The notes: generated from the sequence alone by a model not told the origin. A DNA stretch of 7,345 bases from a bacterium (GCA_037131655.1 JBAXQP010000137.1:1-7345), one strand, 5' to 3'; shown: positions 1 to 6,397, counted from the first letter of the stretch. A program made the numbers and translations.

Positions 1-588
1 GTTCAATCCGGTCATGTTCGTGTTGTTATAAACATCGAGATAGCCGTTGGCCTTTGCTTGGGTAATATTGACTACCCCGAATGATCCGCCTTTAGCAGGA
101 TCGCCGCCGCCGAAAATCACATTAGCTTTTGAGCTATTAACATAATCGCCGGCGACCGCCGAAAGGTTGCTTCGACTTGCTTCATGAGCGCCAAACCCGG
201 CAGGGGTTGCATCTTTAATTGACACCGTCGACACCAATCCCGTCCGCTTCCCCTTCGATTTCGCTATCTCAAGAGCGGTCAAATAGGGTGTGCCATCAGG
301 CGCTTGTGAGATAACCCCGTTGGCAGCTTTATTCCCGGTCGCCAATGCCGTTGCCGCCGCCGCCGAATCGGTGGTGCCACTTAATGAATTGGTTGTAACA
401 GAGCATTTGAAGAACTGTTCAAAGCAGAGGGTTCCGGATGCGCCATTCAGATAATAACCCCCCGCCTTCAAGTGCTGGAACCCCATCCCATCGCCGATCA
501 TGATGATCACATTCTTAGCCGCAAGCGCTTGACTTATAAGAAGAACCACAATCAAAGCTAAACCTAACAAACGACCTATCATTCTCAT
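1..588 (-). CDS. phoA: Secreted alkaline phosphatase, N-terminal part (cut by window edge)
   Basis: Alkaline phosphatases are metal-dependent phosphomonoesterases that release inorganic phosphate from organic phosphate outside the cytoplasm. The 196 visible codons run off the left edge without a stop. Residues 1-23 form a signal peptide: a short basic start (MRMIGR), a hydrophobic core, and an ALA-type cleavage site near residue 23. The mature part begins with VIIMIGDGMG (27-36), where Asp33 matches a zinc ligand. TTDSAAAATALATG (72-85) carries the phosphorylated nucleophile Ser75. KDATPAGFGAH (125-135) followed by Arg139 lines up with E. coli PhoA Asp153/Thr155 (Mg site) and Arg166 (phosphate binding) with identical 13-residue spacing. 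The later metal ligands lie outside the window. ATG 588 is chosen because GGAGG at 599-603 sits 10 nt upstream; the second ATG (582) would be 16 nt away. The family call is firm. Induction by phosphate starvation is not shown by the sequence. Confidence 0.93.
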   Translation of the reverse strand, partial: MRMIGRLLGLALIVVLLISQALAAKNVIIMIGDGMGFQHLKAGGYYLNGASGTLCFEQFFKCSVTTNSLSGTTDSAAAATALATGNKAANGVISQAPDGTPYLTALEIAKSKGKRTGLVSTVSIKDATPAGFGAHEASRSNLSAVAGDYVNSSKANVIFGGGDPAKGGSFGVVNITQAKANGYLDVYNNTNMTGLN

Positions 589-598
589 TTCAACTCAA

Positions 599-603
599 CC
601 TCC
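599..603 (-). promoter_or_regulatory. Ribosome binding site of the alkaline phosphatase gene
   Basis: GGAGG on the minus strand lies 10 nt before ATG 588. It favours this codon over the in-frame ATG two codons later. Confidence 0.7.
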
Positions 604-636
604 AAAGATAAATAGCCGATAGAAATTCTTACTTGT

Positions 637-642
637 ATTATA
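637..642 (-). promoter_or_regulatory. -10 element of the alkaline phosphatase promoter
   Basis: A perfect TATAAT reads on the minus strand, predicting transcription start near 630 and a 5' leader of about 42 nt. At 16-18 bp upstream there is no hexamer resembling TTGACA (the bases there read CCGTCT), and no TGn extension. A strong -10 with a missing -35 suggests that an activator may be needed. No clear Pho box was recognised. Confidence 0.5.
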
Positions 643-672
643 CAGTATGCTCTTGATTTAGACGGGCTGTCT

Positions 673-687
673 CTCCTCGACGAGGAG
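673..687. promoter_or_regulatory. 15-bp palindrome upstream of the alkaline phosphatase promoter, possible operator
   Basis: CTCCTCG-A-CGAGGAG is a perfect inverted repeat of two 7-bp arms around one base. It is centred about 50 bp upstream of the predicted alkaline phosphatase start site, within the range used by dimeric activators, and it lies 88 bp past the aminotransferase stop codon. As RNA it could form a 6-bp stem with a 3-nt loop, but no T-run follows on either strand, so a terminator role is unlikely. The operator role is inferred from position only. Confidence 0.35.
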
Positions 688-775
688 GGGATTAGCTTTC
701 TGTTTCCCGTGACGCATCCCCAAGCCGTTCAGGCATACAACTTTTTTCGGAAATACGTACTATGCAATACGTTCT

Positions 776-2041
776 CTATTCCAAACTGGCCAAAATTTCG
801 ACTGTCTCGGCGACAGCTTCGTCGAAGATATTGACTGCATGATTGACTTGCATTTCGTTAATGATTAACGGCGGCTCAAAACGCATAACCCGGGGATTAT
901 TAAGTGTGTAGGCGGCGATGACGCCGCGCTTGACTAAGCCGGCAATCACTAATTCACCAACATCATCCTGGACAAACTCTACCCCTATCATCAAACCTCT
1001 GCCGCGTACACTACACAAAGTCTGCGAATGCCGCTGTTGAACCTGCTTTAGTCCTTCAAGCATCTGCTGGCCGCGCGCTTTGGCATTTTCGATCAAGCCT
1101 TCCTCTTGGATTACACGAATGGTTGCAAGGGCCGCTTGACAGGCTAACGGATTTCCCCCGAAAGTGCTTGTATGAACGAGGGGATTATCGCCAAACCCTT
1201 TTTCCCATATGTCAGTGGTAGCCATAAATGCGCCCGTCGGGATTACCCCGCCCCCTAACGCCTTTGCCAATGTCATAATATCGGGCTTAACCCCGTAGTG
1301 ATTGACCGCAAACATAGCGCCCGTTCGTCCAAGACCAGTTTGAACTTCATCTACTATTAGAAGAGCGCCTTTATCAGTGCAGATTTGGCGCAGGTCAATA
1401 AGGTAATTATCTGAGGGGATAATAATGCCGCCCTCGCCCTGGATAGGCTCGATAATTACTCCAGCGGTATCATCATCGATAACCTCTTGCATAGCAGCAA
1501 TATCATCGTAAGGCACGTGGACAAACTCTTCAATAAGCGGCAAGAACGCATCTTTGAACTTCGCACGGCCAGTGGCAGAAAGAGCACCCATTGTCTTACC
1601 GTGAAAACCACCCATTGTGGATACGAACTTGCGTCTCCCTGTAGCCTTTCGGGCAATCTTAAGCGCGCCTTCGACGGCTTCAGTGCCGCTATTGCAGAGG
1701 AAACTATATTGTAAATCTCCAGGTGCGACTTCGGCCAGCTTTTCGCATAGGTCGGCCAAGGGTTTATTAAAGAAAAGTTTACTGGCAAGAGGCATCTTTT
1801 CGAGTTGGGCTTTGACTGCCTCCACTACCTTGGGATGACGATGCCCCAAGCTAAAAACACCATAACCGCCTAAACAATCGAGATAGGGATTACCATCTGC
1901 ATCATAAATATAACAGCCCTCAGCAGTCCACTCCACCCCTAATCCTGCAAACTTCAGCATTTTTGCTAAGCCTGGATTGTGATAGTCCTCATACTTTTGG
2001 GCGACTTCTTCAATTAGCTCTTCTTGATTATCTGGATACAT
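776..2041 (-). CDS. patA: Class III PLP aminotransferase, putrescine aminotransferase (PatA/YgjG) type
   Basis: The likely reaction is transfer of an amino group from putrescine (or ornithine or another terminal diamine) to 2-oxoglutarate in the cytoplasm, a step of polyamine catabolism. Numbering is from ATG 2041 (421 aa). DCLGGYGVFSLGHR (55-68) closely matches E. coli YgjG. PLP-phosphate contacts are in NSGTE (117-121), followed by GFHGKTMGALS (145-155), EPIQGEGG (198-205), the ring-nitrogen aspartate in VDEVQTG (Asp231), the Schiff-base lysine in LAKALGGG (Lys260), TSTFGGNP (291-298) and the carboxylate-binding arginine in RFEPPL (Arg387). All key residues are present. A longer form from TTG 2065 is open, but ATG 2041 has AAGGAG 10 nt upstream and the promoter -10 lies at 2066-2071, so TTG 2065 would precede the transcript. 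It appears monocistronic. Exact substrate is not certain: ornithine, 4-aminobutyrate and acetylornithine enzymes share the fold, but the overall match is best to YgjG. Confidence 0.9.
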   Translation of the reverse strand: MYPDNQEELIEEVAQKYEDYHNPGLAKMLKFAGLGVEWTAEGCYIYDADGNPYLDCLGGYGVFSLGHRHPKVVEAVKAQLEKMPLASKLFFNKPLADLCEKLAEVAPGDLQYSFLCNSGTEAVEGALKIARKATGRRKFVSTMGGFHGKTMGALSATGRAKFKDAFLPLIEEFVHVPYDDIAAMQEVIDDDTAGVIIEPIQGEGGIIIPSDNYLIDLRQICTDKGALLIVDEVQTGLGRTGAMFAVNHYGVKPDIMTLAKALGGGVIPTGAFMATTDIWEKGFGDNPLVHTSTFGGNPLACQAALATIRVIQEEGLIENAKARGQQMLEGLKQVQQRHSQTLCSVRGRGLMIGVEFVQDDVGELVIAGLVKRGVIAAYTLNNPRVMRFEPPLIINEMQVNHAVNIFDEAVAETVEILASLE

Positions 2042-2051
2042 GCTTGTCACG

Positions 2052-2057
2052 CTCCTT
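2052..2057 (-). promoter_or_regulatory. Ribosome binding site that fixes the aminotransferase start
   Basis: AAGGAG on the minus strand lies 10 nt upstream of ATG 2041. It would fall inside codons 3-5 of the longer TTG-initiated form, which argues against that form. Confidence 0.75.
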
Positions 2058-2065
2058 GTGGCCAA

Positions 2066-2093
2066 ATTATACCCTTACCGCTTTAACAGGCAA
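2066..2093 (-). promoter_or_regulatory. Sigma70-like promoter of the aminotransferase gene
   Basis: The -35 TTGCCT (2088-2093) and a perfect -10 TATAAT (2066-2071) are separated by 16 bp. The predicted start of transcription is near 2059, just ahead of the ribosome binding site, giving an 18-19 nt leader. Confidence 0.6.
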
Positions 2094-2151
2094 GATACTG
2101 CATCTTTATAACAACCAAACCTACCCATTTTCATATTAGCCAATATCAAGA

Positions 2152-2253
2152 TTAGTAGCCAAAAGCGAGGACAGTCTGGAAGGTATTGGAGTGGATTGCT
2201 TCAACACAATCAGTCCGAAATGACACGGAGGGGATATGCTTTTAGCCTACTAA
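2152..2253. repeat. Long-spaced imperfect inverted repeat at the end of the folC cluster
   Basis: The left arm TTAGTAGCCAAAAGC (2152-2166) and the right arm GCTTTTAGCCTACTAA (2238-2253) are complementary apart from one mismatch and one bulged base, with 71 nt between them. The right arm overlaps the stop codon of the small membrane-protein gene. Inside, GATTG and CAATC at about 2193-2210 can form a small nested hairpin. It could be a 3' processing or stability structure, a weak terminator without a clear T-run, or a remnant of a miniature element. No target-site duplication was identified. Confidence 0.4.
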
Positions 2254-2669
2254 ACTTGCGTATCAGGCGAAGAGGTGATATCTTTATCTACTTTTGCTGC
2301 AGAGTTGTTCAGAATGAACTCTCCGAGTACAGCGCCTAAAATGCCCCCTATCGCAGTGAAAAGTAAGCTGTGCAGGGGCCATCTACCTAGCCAGCATCCA
2401 AATACAAACCAAAACGGGATCATGACGATTACGGTACACAAGCCGATAATAAGCGCTTGCGCTAACCTCTCGCTGAATTTCTGAGGGAGGAAAAGAACGA
2501 AGAAGCGATCGCGCGAAATATCGGGCATGTTGTCGAGACGGTTGGTAATGCGTGAACGATAACGTTTTGAAACGCGTTTGCGTCCGTCAAAGCAAGCCCA
2601 GCCAAAACCAGTGACAATTGTTAAAATGAAGAGACCGTAAACCCATATGAGCGAATTCAATTCAGCCAC
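2250..2669 (-). CDS. Small three-helix membrane protein, unknown function
   Basis: I do not recognise a family for this 139-aa protein. It has three hydrophobic segments: about 7-26, 71-93 and 99-121. Between the first two is a strongly basic stretch (residues 30-44, GRKRVSKRYRSRITN), which by the positive-inside rule should be cytoplasmic. The third segment is glycine-rich (AIGGILGAVLGEF), as in tightly packed helices. The C-terminal tail is polar (VDKDITSSPDTQ). The start is GTG 2669, 16 nt after the stop of the hydrolase gene; no good Shine-Dalgarno is visible, and TTG three codons later, behind GGGGTGG, is an alternative. The tight spacing suggests co-expression with the hydrolase and folC. 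The gene ends in TAG followed at once by a second TAG. Confidence 0.7.
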   Translation of the reverse strand: MAELNSLIWVYGLFILTIVTGFGWACFDGRKRVSKRYRSRITNRLDNMPDISRDRFFVLFLPQKFSERLAQALIIGLCTVIVMIPFWFVFGCWLGRWPLHSLLFTAIGGILGAVLGEFILNNSAAKVDKDITSSPDTQV

Positions 2670-2685
2670 CCCAATACGATTAATC

Positions 2686-3630
2686 TTACAAGTTCTGCGA
2701 CAACCAGAAGCATATCTTTACTATTACCCAAACACCCTTCTCACTTAAAGGCAGATGTCCACCTTTATACCACAAAACCTCTTTCGGTTCCTTGGCCGCA
2801 GTATGAAGCGCCTTGGCCGATTCTTTAGGAATAACACGATCGCTATTCCCATTTATCATAAGGACTGACCGAGGGCTAATCTGTCCAATCCACAAGATCG
2901 GGTCAACCGGCGCTAAGGTAGAGGCTAATTCGGCTAGATGCGTCGGATCATTCTTCAGCGCAGGAGGTTCATGATTTACTTCACTGCCTTTTGCAATTGA
3001 AGCCCAATTCCCTCCACCAACCACTAAAACGGGAGCCTTAATTCGAGTATCGATTCCTGCAAACACGGCACCGGTAATAGCCCCCATGCTAAAACCAACA
3101 TAACCTATCCGTGTCGGATCAATATCCGGTCGTTGGATAAGGTAATCAACGCCGCGCCTTAAGTCAATAACTGTATGAATGAACATTTCCCTCGTTCGAA
3201 CAGGGTATCGGAAGACCTGTCTGAAATTCTTGTCTTTAGGTTCTCGTTCTCCATGATATGGCGCATCGATCGAGAAAACTGCATAGCCTTGTGCCAACAA
3301 AGGGAACCAAAGTGGAATAAGGTCCTCCTTGCGACTACCCAGCCCATGCATCAAAATGACACATGGCGCCTTCTCCCCAGCTTCAAGTTTTGGAATAAGC
3401 AATATCGCAGGAATGAGTTCACCATGCAAGCTTTGATAAGTAAGTTTATAATACTGCCCTCCCGTTATCTTTATATCCAGTTTAAGGTCAACGTTTAATG
3501 GTAGCGCTTGATCGTAATCGAATAAAAAACGGTATTGGGCCTCGGGAGAGGGAGATTGAGAGCGCACAAAAACCGTACTAGCCATAAGCACGATAATCGT
3601 CAATATCGACATTAATCGGCACTTTATCAT
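2686..3630 (-). CDS. Exported alpha/beta hydrolase (esterase / dienelactone hydrolase-like)
   Basis: This 314-aa serine hydrolase has an N-terminal signal or anchor segment (1-24, cleavage possible after VRS) and probably acts in the envelope. The alpha/beta-hydrolase fold is intact: oxyanion region MHGLGSR (94-100); DAPYHGER (122-129), typical of acetyl-xylan-esterase and dienelactone-hydrolase relatives; RRGVDYL (158-164); nucleophile elbow GFSMG with Ser181; acid Asp264 in NGNSDRVIP; and catalytic His292 in GGHLP. The triad is complete. Substrate cannot be read from the sequence; carbohydrate esters, peptides or xenobiotic esters are all possible. ATG 3630 is preceded by GAGGG at 3641-3645 with a 10-nt spacer, which fixes the start. 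It sits 23 nt downstream of folC and 16 nt upstream of the small membrane-protein gene, so it is probably the middle gene of one transcript. Confidence 0.87.
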   Translation of the reverse strand: MIKCRLMSILTIIVLMASTVFVRSQSPSPEAQYRFLFDYDQALPLNVDLKLDIKITGGQYYKLTYQSLHGELIPAILLIPKLEAGEKAPCVILMHGLGSRKEDLIPLWFPLLAQGYAVFSIDAPYHGEREPKDKNFRQVFRYPVRTREMFIHTVIDLRRGVDYLIQRPDIDPTRIGYVGFSMGAITGAVFAGIDTRIKAPVLVVGGGNWASIAKGSEVNHEPPALKNDPTHLAELASTLAPVDPILWIGQISPRSVLMINGNSDRVIPKESAKALHTAAKEPKEVLWYKGGHLPLSEKGVWVIVKICFWLSQNL

Positions 3631-3653
3631 GAATTTAGTTCCCTCTGCTTATG

Positions 3654-4994
3654 CTACTGGACAAAACCGGTATAGGTTCCATTTTGCGATGCAATTTCCG
3701 CAACACTGACATCGCCGATTGTATAAAAAGAACCAGTTATCAAAATTACGTCCTCGGGGGATGCTTTTTCAAACGCTTTGGCAACAGCAGCAGATACCGA
3801 ATTTTCTACTTTAAAACTAAATTTTTGTCGATTCGCTTCCTCGACTAAAAACTCAACAGGTAATGCCCTCGAATTATCGGGCTGGGTTAGAATTATCTCA
3901 TCAGCTAACGGGCAGAGCGCTTCGATGACCCCCGATGGGTCATGATTTTGAACCATTCCCAATATCAGCGTTAATCGTCGAGAGCCATACTGCAACTTTA
4001 TTGCTTCCGCTAATGCTTGGGCTGCATCGGTATTGTGAGCGCCATCAAGGATTACAAGGGGTTCTCGGCTAACAAGGTGAAATCTACCAGGCAGCCAGGC
4101 GTTCCGAATACCCAACTCGATGGCTTCCGGCGGCACTGATAGATCAGAACTTGAACGAAGCTCAAAAGCAGCCGCAACCGCACAGGCAACATTAGAACCC
4201 TGATAACTTCCCGGTAAGCGGGGATGCGCCAATTGCAGTTCAACACCATTCAAACGCACCACAACGGTATTGGGATCCTTTCCAAAACTCCACCAAACCT
4301 CGTGATCAGGGGGGGAGCCTTCTCGATGCATCACTTTGATTAGAGGAGCATTACGCTCACCTGCAACTTGCTCGACAACTTGAAGCGCCTCAGGATTAGC
4401 GACGGCTGTGATTACCGGTACATCCGGCTTAATAATGCCGGCTTTTTCGTAAGCGATCTCCGCATGCGTCTTCCCCAACCGCTCAGTATGATCAAGCCCA
4501 ACGTTTGTAATAATTGAAACCCTGGGGGTGATGACATTGGTGGCATCCAACCTGCCGCCCATTCCAACTTCAACTGAAGCGAATTCAACTTGCTGTTCGG
4601 CAAAGTAACAAAATGCAACCGCCGTTTTAAGCTCAAACTCAGTCGTCTCACCAAACTCCGTCTTCTCCAACGCCTCGATGTGGGATTTTAGTAATGTCAC
4701 CCAACGCGAAAAATCTTCCTTGGGGATCGGCTGACCATCGACAAGAATGCGCTCACGAACATCGAAGACATATGGCGAATAGTACCCGCCAACTTTATAT
4801 CCTGCGCTACGCATAATCGAAGCGATCATAGCTGTAGTCGAGCCTTTACCGTTGGTCCCGGCAATATGCGCGGCTCGAAGTTGAGAATGCGGATTGCCGA
4901 CTTGAGCTAAAAGTTGCTTAAACCTATCGGTACCAAACCGAATCCCAAACATAAGCAACCCAGACATATAGTCAAGCGATTGTTGATAGTCCAT
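3654..4994 (-). CDS. folC: Folylpolyglutamate synthase / dihydrofolate synthase
   Basis: FolC is a cytoplasmic Mur-ligase-family enzyme that uses ATP to add glutamate to folates and, in many bacteria, to dihydropteroate, completing folate synthesis and retaining it in the cell. The protein is 446 aa, normal for the family. Diagnostic motifs: P-loop GTNGKGST (46-53); TEFELKTAVAF (118-128); EVGMGGRLDATN (142-153), the classic FolC signature; ITNVGLDHTERLG (162-174) with His169; KAGIIKP (184-190), the region of the carbamylated lysine; LPGRFH (301-306); and ILDGAHN (315-321) at the start of the C-terminal domain. Nothing is missing. Whether it has both synthase activities cannot be told from sequence alone. 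ATG 4994 has no Shine-Dalgarno and lies 7 nt after an extended -10 element, implying a leaderless mRNA. It heads a likely three-gene operon. Confidence 0.96.
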   Translation of the reverse strand: MDYQQSLDYMSGLLMFGIRFGTDRFKQLLAQVGNPHSQLRAAHIAGTNGKGSTTAMIASIMRSAGYKVGGYYSPYVFDVRERILVDGQPIPKEDFSRWVTLLKSHIEALEKTEFGETTEFELKTAVAFCYFAEQQVEFASVEVGMGGRLDATNVITPRVSIITNVGLDHTERLGKTHAEIAYEKAGIIKPDVPVITAVANPEALQVVEQVAGERNAPLIKVMHREGSPPDHEVWWSFGKDPNTVVVRLNGVELQLAHPRLPGSYQGSNVACAVAAAFELRSSSDLSVPPEAIELGIRNAWLPGRFHLVSREPLVILDGAHNTDAAQALAEAIKLQYGSRRLTLILGMVQNHDPSGVIEALCPLADEIILTQPDNSRALPVEFLVEEANRQKFSFKVENSVSAAVAKAFEKASPEDVILITGSFYTIGDVSVAEIASQNGTYTGFVQ

Positions 4995-5001
4995 CGCTAT
5001 T

Positions 5002-5010
5002 ATTATAGCA
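5002..5010 (-). promoter_or_regulatory. Extended -10 promoter of folC, leaderless spacing
   Basis: TGC-TATAAT reads on the minus strand (TATAAT at 5002-5007, TG at 5009-5010). No -35 resemblance is found 16-18 bp upstream (CCTTCC region), as expected for an extended -10 promoter. Only 7 nt separate the -10 from ATG 4994, so transcription should start at 4994-4995, on or next to the start codon. Confidence 0.6.
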
Positions 5011-5027
5011 GACAGGAGAGAGGTGGA

Positions 5028-5048
5028 AGGCTAAGGGCGAATAGCGAA
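5028..5048. repeat. Three imperfect tandem heptamers
   Basis: AGGCTAA, GGGCGAA and TAGCGAA follow each other with period 7. They lie just upstream of the folC -10 element. They are short and degenerate, and may be chance. Confidence 0.3.
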
Positions 5049-5120
5049 AAGGTGTCATTGGGAGACTGAATGTGCAGAAGCAACCCCCACTATAGCATTC
5101 ATAAACAAATTGGTTTGGTT

Positions 5121-5233
5121 GCCTGGCGAATAAATTCACGGCTGTTGAGAGCAAAGTCCGCCTGCGCGGACTATCCGGAAGAGTCCACGAAGGTGGACTT
5201 CGCCAATATCAGCTGCGGTTTTAACCGCCAAGC
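5121..5233. repeat. Multi-hairpin intergenic repeat element (REP/MITE-like)
   Basis: The 280-bp gap between the DUF2087 gene and folC holds a 113-bp element with nested symmetry. The outer arms 5121-5144 and 5210-5233 pair at about 17 of 24 positions. Inside are two near-identical perfect hairpins: AGTCCGC-CTGC-GCGGACT (5155-5172) and AGTCCAC-GAAG-GTGGACT (5182-5199). Each outer arm also contains its own inverted repeat: GAAT-AA-ATTC (5128-5137) and GCGGTT-TT-AACCGC (5215-5228). From memory, closely similar sequence is dispersed in cyanobacterial and some other genomes, so this is probably a non-autonomous mobile or REP-type repeat. A short plus-strand frame through it is not a credible gene. 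It lies 42 nt beyond the DUF2087 stop codon; no T-run follows the hairpins. Confidence 0.7.
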
Positions 5234-5274
5234 AGGAAAACAAAGACACTTCGGATAAGCATTTGGCCTAAATC

Positions 5275-5841
5275 CTATCTAACCCTACGGTAGATACCCT
5301 GGCTTCGGGTTAGGAATTGGTGATCGACCAGGGCTCGGCGGAGGGCACAGTAGTCTTCGAAGAAGTCAGTTAGAATAGCGTTGACCTCTTTCTCTTGATA
5401 ATCGCGGTCAAGCTCGAAGCGATCGACAATCGTCTCCAACACTACAATCCGCTTCGCTCGCTGGACGGGGATGCTGACTAAACGGCCTTCTTTAACGAAT
5501 GAACGAATAACTTTCTCACGGTTATCATTGGGATGAGCAGGGAGAGGCATTTTGTAGGTATCGTTCATCAACGCTTCGACCGCCACTTCATCAATCGCGT
5601 AAGTTCCGTCGATGTGGGTGCGATAAACGTAACCCATCGCTACCATTCGTTCGAGCTGCTTAACCACTTGCGATAAAGGGGTATTGATCTCATCTGCCAA
5701 CTCCTCGGCAGTTTTTGGCAAATCGATAATGGCTGCTCCGATTTTCATTCGAATAGGAGAGCCGAATGCTCCGAGGAAGGCTATTAAGTTCGAGATCACT
5801 TGTTCGTCCATCAGAACTTCTTGGCCTGTCGGTTCAGGCAT
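5275..5841 (-). CDS. ArsR-type winged-helix regulator with C-terminal DUF2087 domain
   Basis: A 188-aa probable cytoplasmic transcription regulator. Residues about 13-97 look like an ArsR/SmtB-type winged helix: GSPIRMKIGAAI (27-38), the turn TAEELADEINTPLSQVVKQLERMVAMGYV (44-72) with its recognition helix, and a wing near 73-83 ending in TYAIDE. Residues about 108-187 match DUF2087, including FELDRDYQEKEVNAIL (142-157), the LRRALVD segment (167-173) and the terminal GIYRR. This two-domain pairing is known, but the role of DUF2087 is not. There is no CXC or other ArsR metal motif; the only cysteine is Cys165. ATG 5841 has AGGG only one base upstream, and Met11 (ATG 5811) is a possible alternative; both keep the domains. 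It follows the thioredoxin-like gene by 46 nt, so co-transcription is likely. Confidence 0.85.
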   Translation of the reverse strand: MPEPTGQEVLMDEQVISNLIAFLGAFGSPIRMKIGAAIIDLPKTAEELADEINTPLSQVVKQLERMVAMGYVYRTHIDGTYAIDEVAVEALMNDTYKMPLPAHPNDNREKVIRSFVKEGRLVSIPVQRAKRIVVLETIVDRFELDRDYQEKEVNAILTDFFEDYCALRRALVDHQFLTRSQGIYRRVR

Positions 5842-5887
5842 TCCCTAACGCCCGCGAATACTGGCGTGTTGACTTCTGCGTTACATT

Positions 5888-6397
5888 TTATTTGATATAT
5901 TTATCTATTTCCTCACGTAAATCCGAAACAGAAACCGTGCCGCCCCATTGCATACGTATTCTTCCGTCCTTGTCCAAAAGGAATAATTCAGGCACCCCTG
6001 ATACTCGGTATGCTTTGGAGACGGTTCCTTCTTGATCGTATAGTGAGTACCAATCAATTCCCTGTTGCTTTGTAATGGTTTTCAAACCTTCGAGTGAACT
6101 ATCAGGAGTTGCGACGGAAACAATATGTAATCGATCGCTATATTCATTATGAAGTTGTTTTAGTCTGGGCAGTTCCTCATTACATGGACCGCACCAATCC
6201 GCCCAAAACACCAGCAGTACCGGTTTCCCCTGCAGGTTACTTAACTTAAGGTCGCTTAAACTATCGACGGATCTGAGGACAAAATCGGGAGCGGTATCTC
6301 CCGACATGGGACCGCTAGAGCCGGATTGGCTAATGACAATAACTACAACAATTGCAAGGACAACCGCTATCCAAACGTAAGTTCTTATTTGAGACAT
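5888..6397 (-). CDS. Membrane-anchored TlpA/ResA-like thioredoxin-fold protein
   Basis: A 169-aa envelope thiol-disulfide oxidoreductase. One N-terminal membrane segment (7-23) is followed by a short Ser/Gly linker (24-33) and an AhpC/TSA-Redoxin-type thioredoxin domain facing the outside. The domain opens with APDFVLRSVD (36-45), has the active site WADWCGPC (65-72; Cys69, Cys72), and has the cis-proline loop SGVPELFLLD (133-142; Pro136), then a glycine-containing turn and C-terminal helix. Both active-site cysteines are present, so it should be redox active. Relatives reduce apocytochrome c or other exported proteins; no cytochrome-maturation gene is visible nearby, so the partner is unknown. 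ATG 6397 has GGGGAG 3 nt upstream, an unusually short spacing, with a weaker AGG at 11 nt. The hydrophobic segment resembles an uncleaved anchor more than a signal peptide. Confidence 0.9.
   Translation of the reverse strand: MSQIRTYVWIAVVLAIVVVIVISQSGSSGPMSGDTAPDFVLRSVDSLSDLKLSNLQGKPVLLVFWADWCGPCNEELPRLKQLHNEYSDRLHIVSVATPDSSLEGLKTITKQQGIDWYSLYDQEGTVSKAYRVSGVPELFLLDKDGRIRMQWGGTVSVSDLREEIDKYIK

Noticed and set aside
673..687. Palindrome considered as an intrinsic terminator for the aminotransferase gene
   Set aside because: The stem would be 6 bp with a 3-nt loop and no T-run follows on the minus strand.
1456..1838. Several overlapping open frames of 73-110 codons inside the aminotransferase gene
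   Set aside because: They are alternate-frame shadows of a fully motif-complete gene.
4972..5154. Minus-strand frame of 60 codons overlapping the folC start
   Set aside because: It overlaps the folC promoter and the repeat, and has no domain or ribosome binding site.
5070..5258. Plus-strand open frame of 62 codons in the folC-DUF2087 gap
   Set aside because: It is a read-through of the multi-hairpin repeat element, has no ribosome binding site and no recognisable domain.
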